Position numbers and translations under genes: made by a program. 64,000 nt of DNA from Granulosicoccus sp036478565 (GTDB lineage: Bacteria; Pseudomonadota; Gammaproteobacteria; Granulosicoccales; Granulosicoccaceae), in the NCBI GenBank assembly GCA_965224525.1, contig OZ245050.1, positions 1,240,001 to 1,304,000 on the forward strand, in the 5' to 3' direction. Of the stretch, positions 16,101 through 25,492 are shown piece after piece; position 1 is the first letter of the stretch, and the number at the start of each line of letters is the position of its first letter. The notes beneath the pieces are model-generated. The model searched no databases. It was not told where the DNA came from and saw nothing but the letters and a program-made list of their open reading frames with translations.

Positions 16101-17294
16101 TTACATCAACAGCACCAGGGCGAATAGGGTCAATACCAGCGTGGTGGCGATGCACAGCGTCAGAAGGATTCTGGGGTCCAGTCCAAGACGTTGCAGAAAT
16201 CCGCCATGGCGTTTCTTGCGAGGCGATATTTTCCCACCTCTGTGGCCATGATCGTCTGCATGTTGTGGTTTGAATGGCGGTGCGTCGTAGTCGTCAATCG
16301 CCATATAGAAGTCTGTTGACTGTTGGTCATAGTCGGCATCTATGCTGATCGGTTTCGAGCGCTTAATTGCCGGGGGTTGTGTATTGTGCAGTTTATCGTC
16401 TGTCGGACAGACAAACAGGCAATCCACATTGCCGAGTCGCAGCACGTCGCCACTGACTATATCGGCAGAGTCGATCCGTTTTCCATTGACGTAGCTGCCA
16501 CTGCCTGACTGTCGGTCGCACAGTGTCCAGACCGAGCCTTCGCGTAGCAGAATGGCGTGGTTGGCAGCAACACCGTCATGCTCGATTGACAGATCCCGAT
16601 CAACTGCCGAGCCGATTGTCCATGAGTTTCGCGTGTTGTCGAGCGCCAGACGTATCCGCATTGAGTCACCACCACGCACGATGAGGGTAGGTTGCGTAAG
16701 GTTCGCTACATCAGCAGCCGACGAGGAAATACTCTCAAGTGCTTCGCCCTCAGGTGAATCCGCAGACAAATCGACCAGCGGGGCGATGTGTTTGACAGCG
16801 GGCGTTTCATTGTCTCTTGCTGGCGGATTCGCTTGTCGTACCCGACGCAGAAACGCATCGTCGACCACGCTGACCTCGGACACCATGCGACCGCGGCGAC
16901 CGATATCTGCCCGGTTGGCGATCACGGTAATGTCGCTGTCGTATTCTTCAGCTTCGGCACCAGGAATCAGCAGTTCATATTCCTGTTCATCGAACACCAG
17001 GATGTCGCCGTTTGTCAGTGTGTGTTGTCCGTCAGCCTCCTTGCCATTGATCAGTGTGCCATTGAGTGAGCCAAGATCCAGCATTTGTACCTGTTGGCCA
17101 TCAACGGTAAACCGGGCATGTTTGCGTGATACGCCCTGCTCATCGTCAATGACGACGTCACACTCTTCGTTGCGACCAACGAGAGTCACAGCGCTCAGAG
17201 TATGTGTACGATTATCAGTCAGTCTGCGTAAACGAGGCGCTTCTGCCATTGCTACATTGGGTTCCGGTAAATCGTTTGCGGCTGTTTTTGCCAT
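16101..17294 (-). CDS. Double FHA-domain membrane protein
   Basis: A 397-aa protein with two forkhead-associated (phosphothreonine-binding) domains. The first (about residues 35-115) contains GRNEECDVVID, SRKHARF and SLNGTLINGK; the second (about 205-290) is more divergent but keeps HAILL and GSYVNGKRI. A single C-terminal hydrophobic helix follows a basic PRKKRHGGF stretch, so it is probably tail-anchored with both FHA domains in the cytoplasm. ATG 17294 is preferred, because an upstream extension would run into the divergent gene. No kinase or phosphatase is adjacent, so the signalling partner is unknown. Confidence 0.82.
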   Translation of the reverse strand: MAKTAANDLPEPNVAMAEAPRLRRLTDNRTHTLSAVTLVGRNEECDVVIDDEQGVSRKHARFTVDGQQVQMLDLGSLNGTLINGKEADGQHTLTNGDILVFDEQEYELLIPGAEAEEYDSDITVIANRADIGRRGRMVSEVSVVDDAFLRRVRQANPPARDNETPAVKHIAPLVDLSADSPEGEALESISSSAADVANLTQPTLIVRGGDSMRIRLALDNTRNSWTIGSAVDRDLSIEHDGVAANHAILLREGSVWTLCDRQSGSGSYVNGKRIDSADIVSGDVLRLGNVDCLFVCPTDDKLHNTQPPAIKRSKPISIDADYDQQSTDFYMAIDDYDAPPFKPQHADDHGHRGGKISPRKKRHGGFLQRLGLDPRILLTLCIATTLVLTLFALVLLM

Positions 17295-17515
17295 GGCGTG
17301 ATACTCTCGCAAAAAGTGCTTTGTATAGGGGATCAAGCCTATGAGTGCGCGCCGCCATCTGCAAGGTATTGTTACCTTCCGCGCTGCGGCATACCACCGT
17401 TTTACGTTGAAATGGGCTGAAAACCGGTAGTTCGCTTGCGAATTGTACCCGTGCAGGACGTGCCGGCGATGCTGGCTCGGGACACTGCACAAAAAACAGG
17501 ACTTTCCAGACTGGC

Positions 17516-18100
17516 ATGAGCAACTCAGGGTTACCAAAACATTACACCACCGATATTGCGTTTACCGATGCTGTCAAGCTGATCCAGACGCAGCTCGGCA
17601 GTCGTGGCTCCATGGAGCGTCTGGAACGCAGCGACAGCTGGCCATCACATTTGACCGACGATATGAAGCGTTTTATCACTGCTCGGGATTCGTTGTTTCT
17701 TGGCAGTGCCAGTGCAGCAGGGCAGCCGTATATTCAACACCGGGGCGGTGAACCCGGGTTTGTCACTGTCAGGGATGACAGAACACTGATTATTCCGGAT
17801 TATCGGGGCAATCGGCATTACATTTCGCTTGGTAATTTTTCAGAAAATGAGCGCTCATTCATTTTTATGATCGACTATGAGACACAAACACGCATCAAGA
17901 TATGGGGTCGTGTTTCAGTGGAGTCGCTGGATTTGGCGGATGAGAGAAAGCTGGTGTTTCACATAGACACCTGGGATGTCAACTGTCGTCAGTATTTGCC
18001 AAAACTCTGGTCGGAAAAAACAGTACAGAATGCAACCCGCAAGCTGGTTAGTCGGATTGAGCAGCTTGAGAAAGAAGTAGCTGAACTAAAGCGCGAGTAG
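17516..18100 (+). CDS. Pyridoxamine 5'-phosphate oxidase-like (FMN-binding split barrel) protein
   Basis: A 194-aa soluble protein of the PNPOx-like family. The segments RDSLFLGSASAAGQPYIQHR and GFVTVRDDRTLIIPDYRGN are the strands and FMN-contact loops typical of this group, and a short coiled coil ends the protein (RIEQLEKEVAELKRE). Family members use FMN or F420, but the reaction here is unknown and true PdxH activity is not implied. It is divergent from the FHA gene. Confidence 0.78.
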   Translation: MSNSGLPKHYTTDIAFTDAVKLIQTQLGSRGSMERLERSDSWPSHLTDDMKRFITARDSLFLGSASAAGQPYIQHRGGEPGFVTVRDDRTLIIPDYRGNRHYISLGNFSENERSFIFMIDYETQTRIKIWGRVSVESLDLADERKLVFHIDTWDVNCRQYLPKLWSEKTVQNATRKLVSRIEQLEKEVAELKRE

Positions 18101-18112
18101 TGCATCATCTGG

Positions 18113-18523
18113 CTACGCCTGCTCCAGCTCAATCAGTGTGCCATGGTTGTCGCCGGGATGTAAAAACAGAACGGGTTTTCCGTGCGCTCCGGTCTTTGGT
18201 TCGCCATCACCGAGTATACGTGCACCGTTTTTTACTAGTTGGTCGCGGGCCGCGAGAATGTCGTCGACTTCAAGACACAAATGATGCATACCGCCACTTA
18301 CCTGTTTTTCCAGAAATCGACTGACAGGCGAGCCATCACCCAGAGGTTCGAGCAATTCGATACGGGTATTGGGCAGGTCAATAAACACAACTGTAACACC
18401 ATGTTCATATAGAGTTTGTGGTTCTGTCAGTGTTGCACCCAACGTGTTTTTCCAGGTATTGCAGGCAGCTTTGAGATCACTGACAACAAGTGCAACATGA
18501 TTGAGTCTACCGATCATGGCCAT
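18113..18523 (-). CDS. mce: Methylmalonyl-CoA epimerase (VOC family)
   Basis: A 136-aa single VOC/glyoxalase-fold enzyme that interconverts (S)- and (R)-methylmalonyl-CoA. Likely metal ligands are His in RLNHVALVV, His in GGMHHLCLEVDDI and Glu in GTLIELE, all in the expected places. It starts 10 bases after the carboxylase alpha gene, as the last gene of the propionate operon, and this context makes the epimerase call much stronger than the fold alone. ATG 18523 and 18517 are both possible starts. Confidence 0.85.
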   Translation of the reverse strand: MAMIGRLNHVALVVSDLKAACNTWKNTLGATLTEPQTLYEHGVTVVFIDLPNTRIELLEPLGDGSPVSRFLEKQVSGGMHHLCLEVDDILAARDQLVKNGARILGDGEPKTGAHGKPVLFLHPGDNHGTLIELEQA

Positions 18524-18533
18524 TATTCAATAG

Positions 18534-20528
18534 TTAGGTGAATTCAATAATGATGGCATCCACAGCCAGGCTTTCACCGGTGGACGCCACCACTTTTCTG
18601 ACAGTGCCATCCACAGCGGCCGTCAAGGTGTTTTCCATTTTCATCGCCTCGATTATGGCAAGGTCTTGACCGGCTGTTACCACATCACCTTCTGCCACCA
18701 GTACTTTGGTTAACAGACCTGGCATCGGAGACAATAGATAGCGTGACATATCTTGAGTCTGCTTGACGGGCATCAGCTTTAACAAACTTGCCACATGCGG
18801 GTCGAGTACTCGAAAAACGCGGACAGATCCTTCATGCGACAGTAGCCAGGCATTGTCAATGCGCGTCACACCCACAGAGATGTCGATTTCATCGATGTTG
18901 CCATTGAACAACCGTTCGCCGGGTGTCCAAAAGCTGCTGATGGTGCTTAGCCTGTGAGTGTCGACATCCCATTGCTGCTCGTCGCAGATCACGCTCAGGA
19001 ATTTGTCGTCAGCCGTTGATGCAGTCTGACTGGCCATCACCGACGAAGTTGGCAGGGTAGGCACATTTGCGCTTTGTTGATCACGTGCCCGAGAGCGCCA
19101 TTCGAGCCAGGCTGCCACCATCGGCAGTGCTTCCAGCGCATCGCTTTCATGTTCCTGACTGTTGAACCCGTCCGGGAAGTGGTCTTCGATAAAACGCGTG
19201 GTTAGTTTCCCGGCCAGTAGTGCAGGGTGAGCAAACAGGGCGGCCAGAAATGGCAGATTGTGCTGTACGCCTTCAATGAGATAGTTGGCAATTGCATCCT
19301 GCATATGAGCGATGGCTTCTTCCCGAGTGGGCGCCCATGTCACCAGCTTGGCAATCATCGGGTCGTAATACATGGAGATTTCACCTCCAGCGGAGATGCC
19401 AGTATCAACACGGGCATACGCGCCATTAGCAGCAGTAGTTATAGCCGGTGGGGCATAGTGTGTGATGCGGCCAATTGACGGCAGAAAACCACGATCCGGA
19501 TCTTCTGCATAGACGCGCGCCTCGAAAGACCAGCCGTTACGTTGTACATCAGCTTGTTGCAACGCCAACGGTTTGCCGGCAGCAACATCGATCATCAGTT
19601 CAACCAGATCCAGCCCGGTGATACATTCGGTAACCGGATGCTCAACTTGCAGACGTGTATTCATCTCCAGAAAATAGAATTGCTCGGATGCATCGACAAT
19701 GAATTCAACCGTGCCGGCCGAGCGGTAGTCGACTGCCTTTGCCAGCAAGACAGCCTGTTCGCCCATGGATTTGCGTGTTGCCTCACTGATAAACGAGGAG
19801 GGCGCTTCTTCAATGACTTTCTGGTGTCGGCGTTGTATGGAGCATTCCCTTTCGTGCAAATAAATACAATGACCGTGTGCATCGGCCATCACCTGTATTT
19901 CAATGTGTCGGGGGTGTTCGATAAATTTTTCGACAAACACGCGGTCATCGCCAAATGCGTTGCGCGCTTCGTTCTGTGCAGCGGTGAATCCATCGCGTAC
20001 CGCATCCAGTGTTTCGGCTACGCGCATACCTTTGCCACCACCGCCTGCGGTAGCTTTCAGCATGACAGGGCAACCAATTTTTCTAGCAACGCTAAATGCC
20101 TCATCGGCATCTGCCACGGCATCCGGGTGACCTGGTACGGTATTGACACCGGCAGACTGGGCCAGTTTCTTGGACGTAATCTTGTCGCCCATGACCTCAA
20201 TGGCGTGTACTCCAGGGCCGATAAAGATAATGCCCGCATCTTCCAGGGCAGTGGCAAACTTTGCGTTTTCAGAAAGAAATCCAAAACCGGGATGCACCGC
20301 ATCGCTGCCAGTCTGTTTTACCGCATCGAGTATTGCCTCGATTCGTAAATAGCTTTCGCTGGAGGCGTTGCCGCCGATATGCACGGCTTCATCAGCTTGT
20401 TGTACATGCAAAGCGTTGGCATCTGTATCGGAATAGACGGCAACCGTTGCAATACCCAGTCGTTTTGCCGTGTGTATGACACGGCAGGCTATCTCGCCTC
20501 GATTGGCGATCAGAATCTTGTTGATCAT
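18534..20528 (-). CDS. pccA: Propionyl-CoA (acyl-CoA) carboxylase alpha subunit, biotin-dependent
   Basis: A 664-aa subunit that carboxylates its own biotin with ATP and bicarbonate. The biotin carboxylase domain opens with INKILIANRGEIACRV and holds the glycine-rich ATP loop AGGGGKGMRVA and the HLHERECSIQRRHQK motif. The biotinyl domain at the C-terminus carries EAMKMENTLTA with the biotin-accepting Lys. ATG 20528 has an AGAGA site; the alternative ATG 20555 abuts the pccB stop and has none. Acetyl- or methylcrotonyl-CoA carboxylases look alike, but prpE and mce next door favour propionyl-CoA. Confidence 0.88.
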   Translation of the reverse strand: MINKILIANRGEIACRVIHTAKRLGIATVAVYSDTDANALHVQQADEAVHIGGNASSESYLRIEAILDAVKQTGSDAVHPGFGFLSENAKFATALEDAGIIFIGPGVHAIEVMGDKITSKKLAQSAGVNTVPGHPDAVADADEAFSVARKIGCPVMLKATAGGGGKGMRVAETLDAVRDGFTAAQNEARNAFGDDRVFVEKFIEHPRHIEIQVMADAHGHCIYLHERECSIQRRHQKVIEEAPSSFISEATRKSMGEQAVLLAKAVDYRSAGTVEFIVDASEQFYFLEMNTRLQVEHPVTECITGLDLVELMIDVAAGKPLALQQADVQRNGWSFEARVYAEDPDRGFLPSIGRITHYAPPAITTAANGAYARVDTGISAGGEISMYYDPMIAKLVTWAPTREEAIAHMQDAIANYLIEGVQHNLPFLAALFAHPALLAGKLTTRFIEDHFPDGFNSQEHESDALEALPMVAAWLEWRSRARDQQSANVPTLPTSSVMASQTASTADDKFLSVICDEQQWDVDTHRLSTISSFWTPGERLFNGNIDEIDISVGVTRIDNAWLLSHEGSVRVFRVLDPHVASLLKLMPVKQTQDMSRYLLSPMPGLLTKVLVAEGDVVTAGQDLAIIEAMKMENTLTAAVDGTVRKVVASTGESLAVDAIIIEFT

Positions 20529-20555
20529 GCCGTGTGTTCTCTGGCCATGTGTCAT

Positions 20556-22088
20556 CTAAAGCGGAATGTTGTCGTGCTTTTTCCACGGATTCTCAAGCTG
20601 CTTGTTTTTCAGCATGTCGAGATCGCGGCACAGGTGCGCGCGCGTATTTCGTGGATGGATGACGTCGTCAATAAAGCCCAGTCTGCCAGCGACAAACGGG
20701 TTAGCAAATTTTTCACGATACTCGTTGGTACGGGCTTCAATACGTGCGGGATCGTCACGATCAGCGCGGAATATTATTTCTACTGCCCCCTTGGGGCCCA
20801 TGACGGCAATCTCGGCTGAAGGCCAGGCGTAGTTGATGTCGCCGCGCAGATGTTTTGAGGCCATAACATCATAGGCCCCACCATAAGCTTTACGGGTTAT
20901 CACGGTGATCTTTGGCACGGTTGCCTCACCGTAGGCAAACAGTAATTTTGCGCCATGTTTGATGATGCCGCCGTATTCCTGGACGGTACCCGGCAGAAAA
21001 CCCGGTACATCTACAAAGGTCACTATGGGAATAGAGAATGCATCACAGAAGCGTACGAAACGAGCGGCTTTGCGACTGGCGTTGATATCGAGACAACCGG
21101 CCAGAATCATAGGTTGGTTGGCGACAAAGCCGACGCTCTCGCCATTCAACCGACCAAAACCGATCACGATGTTGGCGGCGAAGTCTGCTTGCAGTTCGAA
21201 AAAATCAGACTCGTCGCAGACGCTGCTCACCAGTTCGCGGATATCGTATGGCAGGTTCGGGTTGTCTGGTATCAGCGTATCCAGTGCTGGAATTTCGCGG
21301 CTGGCAGAATCCGTGGTGGCGCGATGTGGTGTTTTTTCGCGGTTGTTTGCCGGCAGAAAATGCAGAAACCGGCGCAGTTGCAGCAGCGCATCAACGTCGT
21401 TGTCGAATGCACCGTCTGCCACACTGCTTTTACTGGTGTGAGTGCCAGCACCGCCCAGCTCTTCCTGCGTGACTGTTTCATGCGTAACCGTCTTGACGAC
21501 TTCCGGACCGGTAACAAACATATAAGAGCTGTCCCGCACCATAAAGATGAAGTCGGTCATGGCGGGTGAGTAGACCGCGCCACCAGCGCAAGGACCCATA
21601 ATCATTGAAATCTGTGGCACCACACCGGACGCCAGTACGTTTTTCTGGAACACATCGGCGTAACCGCCGAGCGATGCGACTCCTTCCTGAATACGTGCAC
21701 CGCCGGAATCATTGATGCCCACGACCGGTGCCTGTACGCGCAGGGCATGATCCATCAGTTTGCAGATTTTTCTTGCGTGCGCCGCAGACAGGGAGCCTCC
21801 AAGTACGGTGAAGTCCTGGCTGTAGGCGAATACCAACCGCCCGTTGATTCGGCCGTAACCAATAACAACGCCGTCGCCGGGAATGACGTTGTCCTGCATA
21901 CCGAAGTCGTGGCAGTCGTGTTCAACGAACATGTCCCACTCTCTAAACGTGTACGGGTCGAACAGCACCGATAGTCGCTCACGGGCGGTCAGCTTGCCTT
22001 TTGCATGCTGGGTATCGATGCGCTTTTTGCCGCCACCGGCAAGTGCGGCAGCACGTTTGTCTGCCAGTCTGGTTTTGATATCAGTCAC
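20556..22088 (-). CDS. pccB: Propionyl-CoA carboxylase beta subunit (carboxyltransferase)
   Basis: A 510-aa carboxyltransferase that moves CO2 from biotin to propionyl-CoA to give methylmalonyl-CoA. The N-terminal half has LTARERLSVLFDPYTFREWD, GINDSGGARIQEGVASLGGY and GPCAGGAVYSPAMTDF; the C-terminal half has VDVPGFLPGTVQEYGGII and KAYGGAYDVMASKHLRGD, all hallmarks of PccB-type subunits. It lies between prpE (11 bases upstream) and pccA in one operon. Confidence 0.92.
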   Translation of the reverse strand: MTDIKTRLADKRAAALAGGGKKRIDTQHAKGKLTARERLSVLFDPYTFREWDMFVEHDCHDFGMQDNVIPGDGVVIGYGRINGRLVFAYSQDFTVLGGSLSAAHARKICKLMDHALRVQAPVVGINDSGGARIQEGVASLGGYADVFQKNVLASGVVPQISMIMGPCAGGAVYSPAMTDFIFMVRDSSYMFVTGPEVVKTVTHETVTQEELGGAGTHTSKSSVADGAFDNDVDALLQLRRFLHFLPANNREKTPHRATTDSASREIPALDTLIPDNPNLPYDIRELVSSVCDESDFFELQADFAANIVIGFGRLNGESVGFVANQPMILAGCLDINASRKAARFVRFCDAFSIPIVTFVDVPGFLPGTVQEYGGIIKHGAKLLFAYGEATVPKITVITRKAYGGAYDVMASKHLRGDINYAWPSAEIAVMGPKGAVEIIFRADRDDPARIEARTNEYREKFANPFVAGRLGFIDDVIHPRNTRAHLCRDLDMLKNKQLENPWKKHDNIPL

Positions 22089-22099
22089 AGCGTCTGGTC

Positions 22100-23995
22100 T
22101 CAGTCCCTGGCGTAGCCGAGTTGCCGCAGCGTCCCGGTAATGTCGTCCAGCACACTCGGATCTTCAATGGTGGCTGGCATTTTCCAATCGCCCGAATCAG
22201 CGATTGAGCGCATTGTTGCACGTAGAATTTTTCCGGAACGGGTTTTAGGTAGACGATCCACCACCGCGACCGAACGGAAGGCGGCAACCGGGCCGATCTC
22301 GTTGCGTACTCTTGCTATCAATTCTTCGGCGATTTTCTCGTGTGATCGATCACAATCGGCATTCAGAATGACAAGGCCAACAGGCAGCTGACCTTTCAGC
22401 TCGTCGTTGACGCCCATAACCGCACATTCGGCAACATCCGGGTGCCCTGCCAGTGCTTCTTCCATGGCACCGGTTGATAATCGGTGGCCCGCTACGTTGA
22501 TGACGTCATCGGTACGGGCCATGACAAATACATAGCCGTTGTTATCGATAAAACCGGCATCACCGGTTTCGTAAAACCCCGGAAAGCGATTAAAATAAGC
22601 ACTTTCGTAACGCTCTGGCGCATTCCAGAGCGTGGTAAAGGTACCCGGCGGCAGTGGCAACCGGGCGACAATTGAACCAATTTCGCCATTGGCCACCTTC
22701 TGACCATTGTTGTCCAGTACAGCTATATCGTAGCCAGGTATGGGAACCGATGGTGAGCCGGGAACGATGGGCAGCATTTCAATGCCACGCGGGTTGGCGC
22801 AAATTGAATAGCCGGTTTCGGTTTGCCACCAGTGATCGATAACTGGAATCTGCAGCTTGTCTTCAGCCCAGTGCAGCGTGGCGGTATCACAGCGTTCGCC
22901 GGCTAGATACAACGCCTGCAAAGAACTGATATCGAAGTTGCCGATCAGTTTGCCATGCGGGTCCTCTTTCTTGATGGCTCGAAATGCCGTGGGCGCTGTA
23001 AACAGTGCCTGAACCTTGTGTTTTTCGATGACGCGCCAGTAGGCGGTGGCATCGGGTGTGCCGACAGGCTTGCCTTCAAACAGGATAGTGGTGCAGCCCT
23101 GGAATAAAGGGCCGTAAATAATATAGGAATGGCCCACAACCCAGCCGATGTCCGATGCCGCCCAAAAGACATCACCCGGTTGCATGCCATAGACTGCCAG
23201 CATGCTCCATTTCAGCGATACCACACTGCCACCGACATCGCGTACCACGCCCTTGGGATTGCCAGTGGTGCCAGAGGTGTACAGGATATACAGCGGATCG
23301 GTGCTATTGACGGGTACGCAGTCTGCGGGTGTTGCGTTCTGCATTGCTGTTTGCCAATCAATGTCGCGGCCTGCCAGCATCGTGGCCTGGGCCGCATCAC
23401 GTTGCAACAGGACGCAGTGTTCAATTTTGTGGCTTGCCAGTGATATGGCTTCATCAAGCAAGGGTTTGTATTCGACGATACGTGAAGGCTCGATGCCGCA
23501 GGAGGCACTGACGATCAGTTTGGGTGTGCAGTCATCAATCCGGACGGCCAGTTCCGGAGCTGCAAAGCCGCCGAAAACTACCGTATGCACAGCGCCCAGC
23601 CGAGCCGTGGCAAGTACCGCGATGACAGCTTCCGGCACCATCGGCATGTAAATCAGTACGCGATCACCTTTGCTGATGCCATTGGCACTCAGCACCCCCG
23701 CAAAACGGGCAACCTTGTCGCGCAGTTCGCGGTAAGTGAACGTCCGGGTTGTATCAGTAACCGGGCTTTCGTAAATCAGCGCAGCCTGATCTGCGCGGCC
23801 TTGCTCTACATGAATATCCAGCGCGTTGTAGCTGGCATTGATTTCGCCGTCTTCAAACCAGGTGTTGAATGGAGAGCGGCTGGTGTTGACACCGACCGTG
23901 GGCGGCTTATGCCAGTGCGCTGCCCGTGCCTGCTTTAACCAGTAGTCGCCCGGGTCATCGAGCGAGTGGCGGTATTCGGTGATGTAGTTGGTCAT
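22100..23995 (-). CDS. prpE: Propionyl-CoA synthetase
   Basis: A 631-aa ANL ligase that converts propionate, ATP and CoA to propionyl-CoA. The adenylate motif is YTSGTTGNPKGVVRD, followed by ASDIGWVVGHSYIIYGPL and WWQTETGYSI typical of the acetyl/propionyl-CoA synthetase group; the C-terminal catalytic Lys is in LPKTRSGKILRATMR. The operon with pccB, pccA and mce supports propionate over acetate. The start codon follows an AGAGGAG site that can pair with an upstream GCTCCTC. Confidence 0.92.
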   Translation of the reverse strand: MTNYITEYRHSLDDPGDYWLKQARAAHWHKPPTVGVNTSRSPFNTWFEDGEINASYNALDIHVEQGRADQAALIYESPVTDTTRTFTYRELRDKVARFAGVLSANGISKGDRVLIYMPMVPEAVIAVLATARLGAVHTVVFGGFAAPELAVRIDDCTPKLIVSASCGIEPSRIVEYKPLLDEAISLASHKIEHCVLLQRDAAQATMLAGRDIDWQTAMQNATPADCVPVNSTDPLYILYTSGTTGNPKGVVRDVGGSVVSLKWSMLAVYGMQPGDVFWAASDIGWVVGHSYIIYGPLFQGCTTILFEGKPVGTPDATAYWRVIEKHKVQALFTAPTAFRAIKKEDPHGKLIGNFDISSLQALYLAGERCDTATLHWAEDKLQIPVIDHWWQTETGYSICANPRGIEMLPIVPGSPSVPIPGYDIAVLDNNGQKVANGEIGSIVARLPLPPGTFTTLWNAPERYESAYFNRFPGFYETGDAGFIDNNGYVFVMARTDDVINVAGHRLSTGAMEEALAGHPDVAECAVMGVNDELKGQLPVGLVILNADCDRSHEKIAEELIARVRNEIGPVAAFRSVAVVDRLPKTRSGKILRATMRSIADSGDWKMPATIEDPSVLDDITGTLRQLGYARD

Positions 23996-23998
23996 GCA

Positions 23999-24037
23999 GC
24001 TCCTCTCGCCCGTTCGGGCTAACCGCCCGGGAGGAGC
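23999..24037 (-). promoter_or_regulatory. Leader hairpin able to hide the prpE ribosome-binding site
   Basis: In the mRNA sense, GCTCCTC (24037-24031) is perfectly complementary to GAGGAGC (24005-23999), which is the prpE Shine-Dalgarno 3 bases before the ATG. Between them lie two mutually exclusive small stems, GGGC..GCCC (24028-24016) and GCCC..GGGC (24019-24008). The layout could allow translation control of the propionate operon. The ligand or trigger, and whether it folds, are not shown by the sequence. Confidence 0.4.
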
Positions 24038-24146
24038 CTTGCCCAGCTGCAGTATATCGAGTCTGTGCGGCGTTACCGCCGGTTTTTACATTCGATTCGC
24101 AATATACATTGAATAGTCACAGCCAACCGGCGACCTGTCGCCCGAT

Positions 24147-24911
24147 TTATTGGCTGCGTCGGATGTAGCGTAGTCGGCGAACAAACGCCAGCAGACCGAA
24201 TAATCCAAGGCCAAGGGGGGTAGTGGCTCCGGCGTATTCAACTACCATGGCATTGCCGTCGTTGGCAGGCACTGCTGTTGGGTTGATATAGGGAGCAGAC
24301 AATGCATCGCCCTCAAGTGGCAGGGCGCAAAGATTGGTGAAGTCGTCTGCGCCAACAGAATCCAGCAGTTGATTGGTGTATGCGTCATAGATGTCGATTT
24401 GCAGGTCGTAATGTGCGGCTTCGTAGTTATCCAGCAGTTCTACTTCGACGCGGTATTCGTCTGATGGCGATGTGTTGTAGATGTGGAAAGTTTCTGTTGT
24501 GTGCAGAAATTGATAGCCTCGGCGGTCTGATCGCAGTGTCAGCGATGCGTATATTTCGGCGTCATCATAGGTATCCACATCGAAGGTGACGCTGAATGCC
24601 GAGAAATAGCCGTCATGATCGTTATCGCGGCTAAGTGACAAACCCACACTTGCAACCTGGGTCTCTTCCTCATAGTCATAGCGATGGCGCAAAGTTGAAG
24701 ATGAATCCAGGGAACCATGCCGGGCGCGAACCGCTTCCAGTACCTCCTGCGATCCGTGATACCCCTCGATGACCCGCTGCTGCTCCCCCAGTATTTCCAG
24801 CCGCAGTTGCGTATCGGCGTGCGCCAGGTGAATACCGTCGAGCATGGCCAGTGACGTACCGAACAAAAGTGCAGCAGACTTTTTTAATTGTTTGGCTAGT
24901 TTTGTTGTCAT
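24147..24911 (-). CDS. Choice-of-anchor H-like exported protein with C-terminal sorting tail
   Basis: A 254-aa exported protein. ATG 24911 is chosen because it follows AGGAG and opens a signal peptide ending near AHADTQ. The middle has DNDHDGYFSAFSVTFDVDTY, SDEYRVEVELLDNYEAAHYD and DIYDAYTNQLL, which match the choice-of-anchor H pattern as I recall it. The end has a hydrophobic GLGLFGLLAFV followed by RRLRYIRRSQ, the membrane-plus-basic layout of rhombosortase/GlyGly- or PEP-CTERM-type tails, though no clear GG or PEP motif is present. It is likely surface-linked; function unknown. Confidence 0.6.
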   Translation of the reverse strand: MTTKLAKQLKKSAALLFGTSLAMLDGIHLAHADTQLRLEILGEQQRVIEGYHGSQEVLEAVRARHGSLDSSSTLRHRYDYEEETQVASVGLSLSRDNDHDGYFSAFSVTFDVDTYDDAEIYASLTLRSDRRGYQFLHTTETFHIYNTSPSDEYRVEVELLDNYEAAHYDLQIDIYDAYTNQLLDSVGADDFTNLCALPLEGDALSAPYINPTAVPANDGNAMVVEYAGATTPLGLGLFGLLAFVRRLRYIRRSQ

Positions 24912-25087
24912 TAACGAGCACTCCTGGATGTGTGGGTGTTGTTCTGTTGACAGGATCATCATCCTGTTGTGCTGAACATCACCTTAATATGGCATAGCAT
25001 GCTGTTGACTCCGGATCAGGCGCCGCCAGAAAAGCAGCGCTAGACTTTTTTTGCAGCACGCTGAATGTACATAGTAATCTGCTGACA

Positions 25088-25116
25088 TTGACAGCAGCTC
25101 GGCTTACGGCGACAAT
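25088..25116 (+). promoter_or_regulatory. Candidate sigma70 promoter for hfq
   Basis: TTGACA (25088-25093), a 17-base spacer and GACAAT (25111-25116, 4 of 6 consensus) lie about 95 bases before the hfq start codon. The -35 is perfect. The 300-base gap 24912-25211 holds this promoter and the upstream region of the divergent surface-protein gene; I see no gene in it. Confidence 0.45.
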
Positions 25117-25211
25117 TAGAGGGCTGTTCCCCAGCGGCAGGTTTCCAGGGACTCCATACAAGATCCCAATCGATCCGGTCGATACGCATAAACATGCAGG
25201 ATAAAAAAATA

Positions 25212-25460
25212 ATGGCGAAAGGGCAGTCACTCCAGGAACCGTTCCTGAACACGTTGCGTAAGGAGCGTATTCCGGTATCGATATACCTGGTGAATGGCAT
25301 CAAGTTGCAAGGGCAGATCGAATCGTTTGATCAGTTCGTTGTATTACTGAAAAACACCGTTAACCAGATGGTGTACAAACATGCAATATCGACTGTTGTC
25401 CCCAGCCGACCGGTCAAGGTGCCGCTACCTGGTGATGATGACGAAGTACCAACTGAGTAG
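25212..25460 (+). CDS. hfq: RNA chaperone Hfq
   Basis: An 82-aa Sm-like protein that forms a hexameric ring and pairs small RNAs with mRNAs. MAKGQSLQEPFLNTLRKERI and the Sm2 motif YKHAISTVVPSRPV are nearly invariant in gammaproteobacteria. ATG 25212 is chosen over an in-frame start 18 bases earlier because it matches the conserved N-terminus. The C-terminal tail is short and acidic (PGDDDEVPTE). It heads the hfq-hflX-hflK-hflC block. Confidence 0.97.
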   Translation: MAKGQSLQEPFLNTLRKERIPVSIYLVNGIKLQGQIESFDQFVVLLKNTVNQMVYKHAISTVVPSRPVKVPLPGDDDEVPTE

Positions 25461-25492
25461 CCTTTCGGGTTTGGCGTGGAGCAAAAACAACG

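Noticed and set aside
16101..17537. Longer FHA protein starting at 17537
   Set aside because: The added 81 residues overlap the divergent PNPOx-like gene and its promoter and lack FHA-protein similarity.
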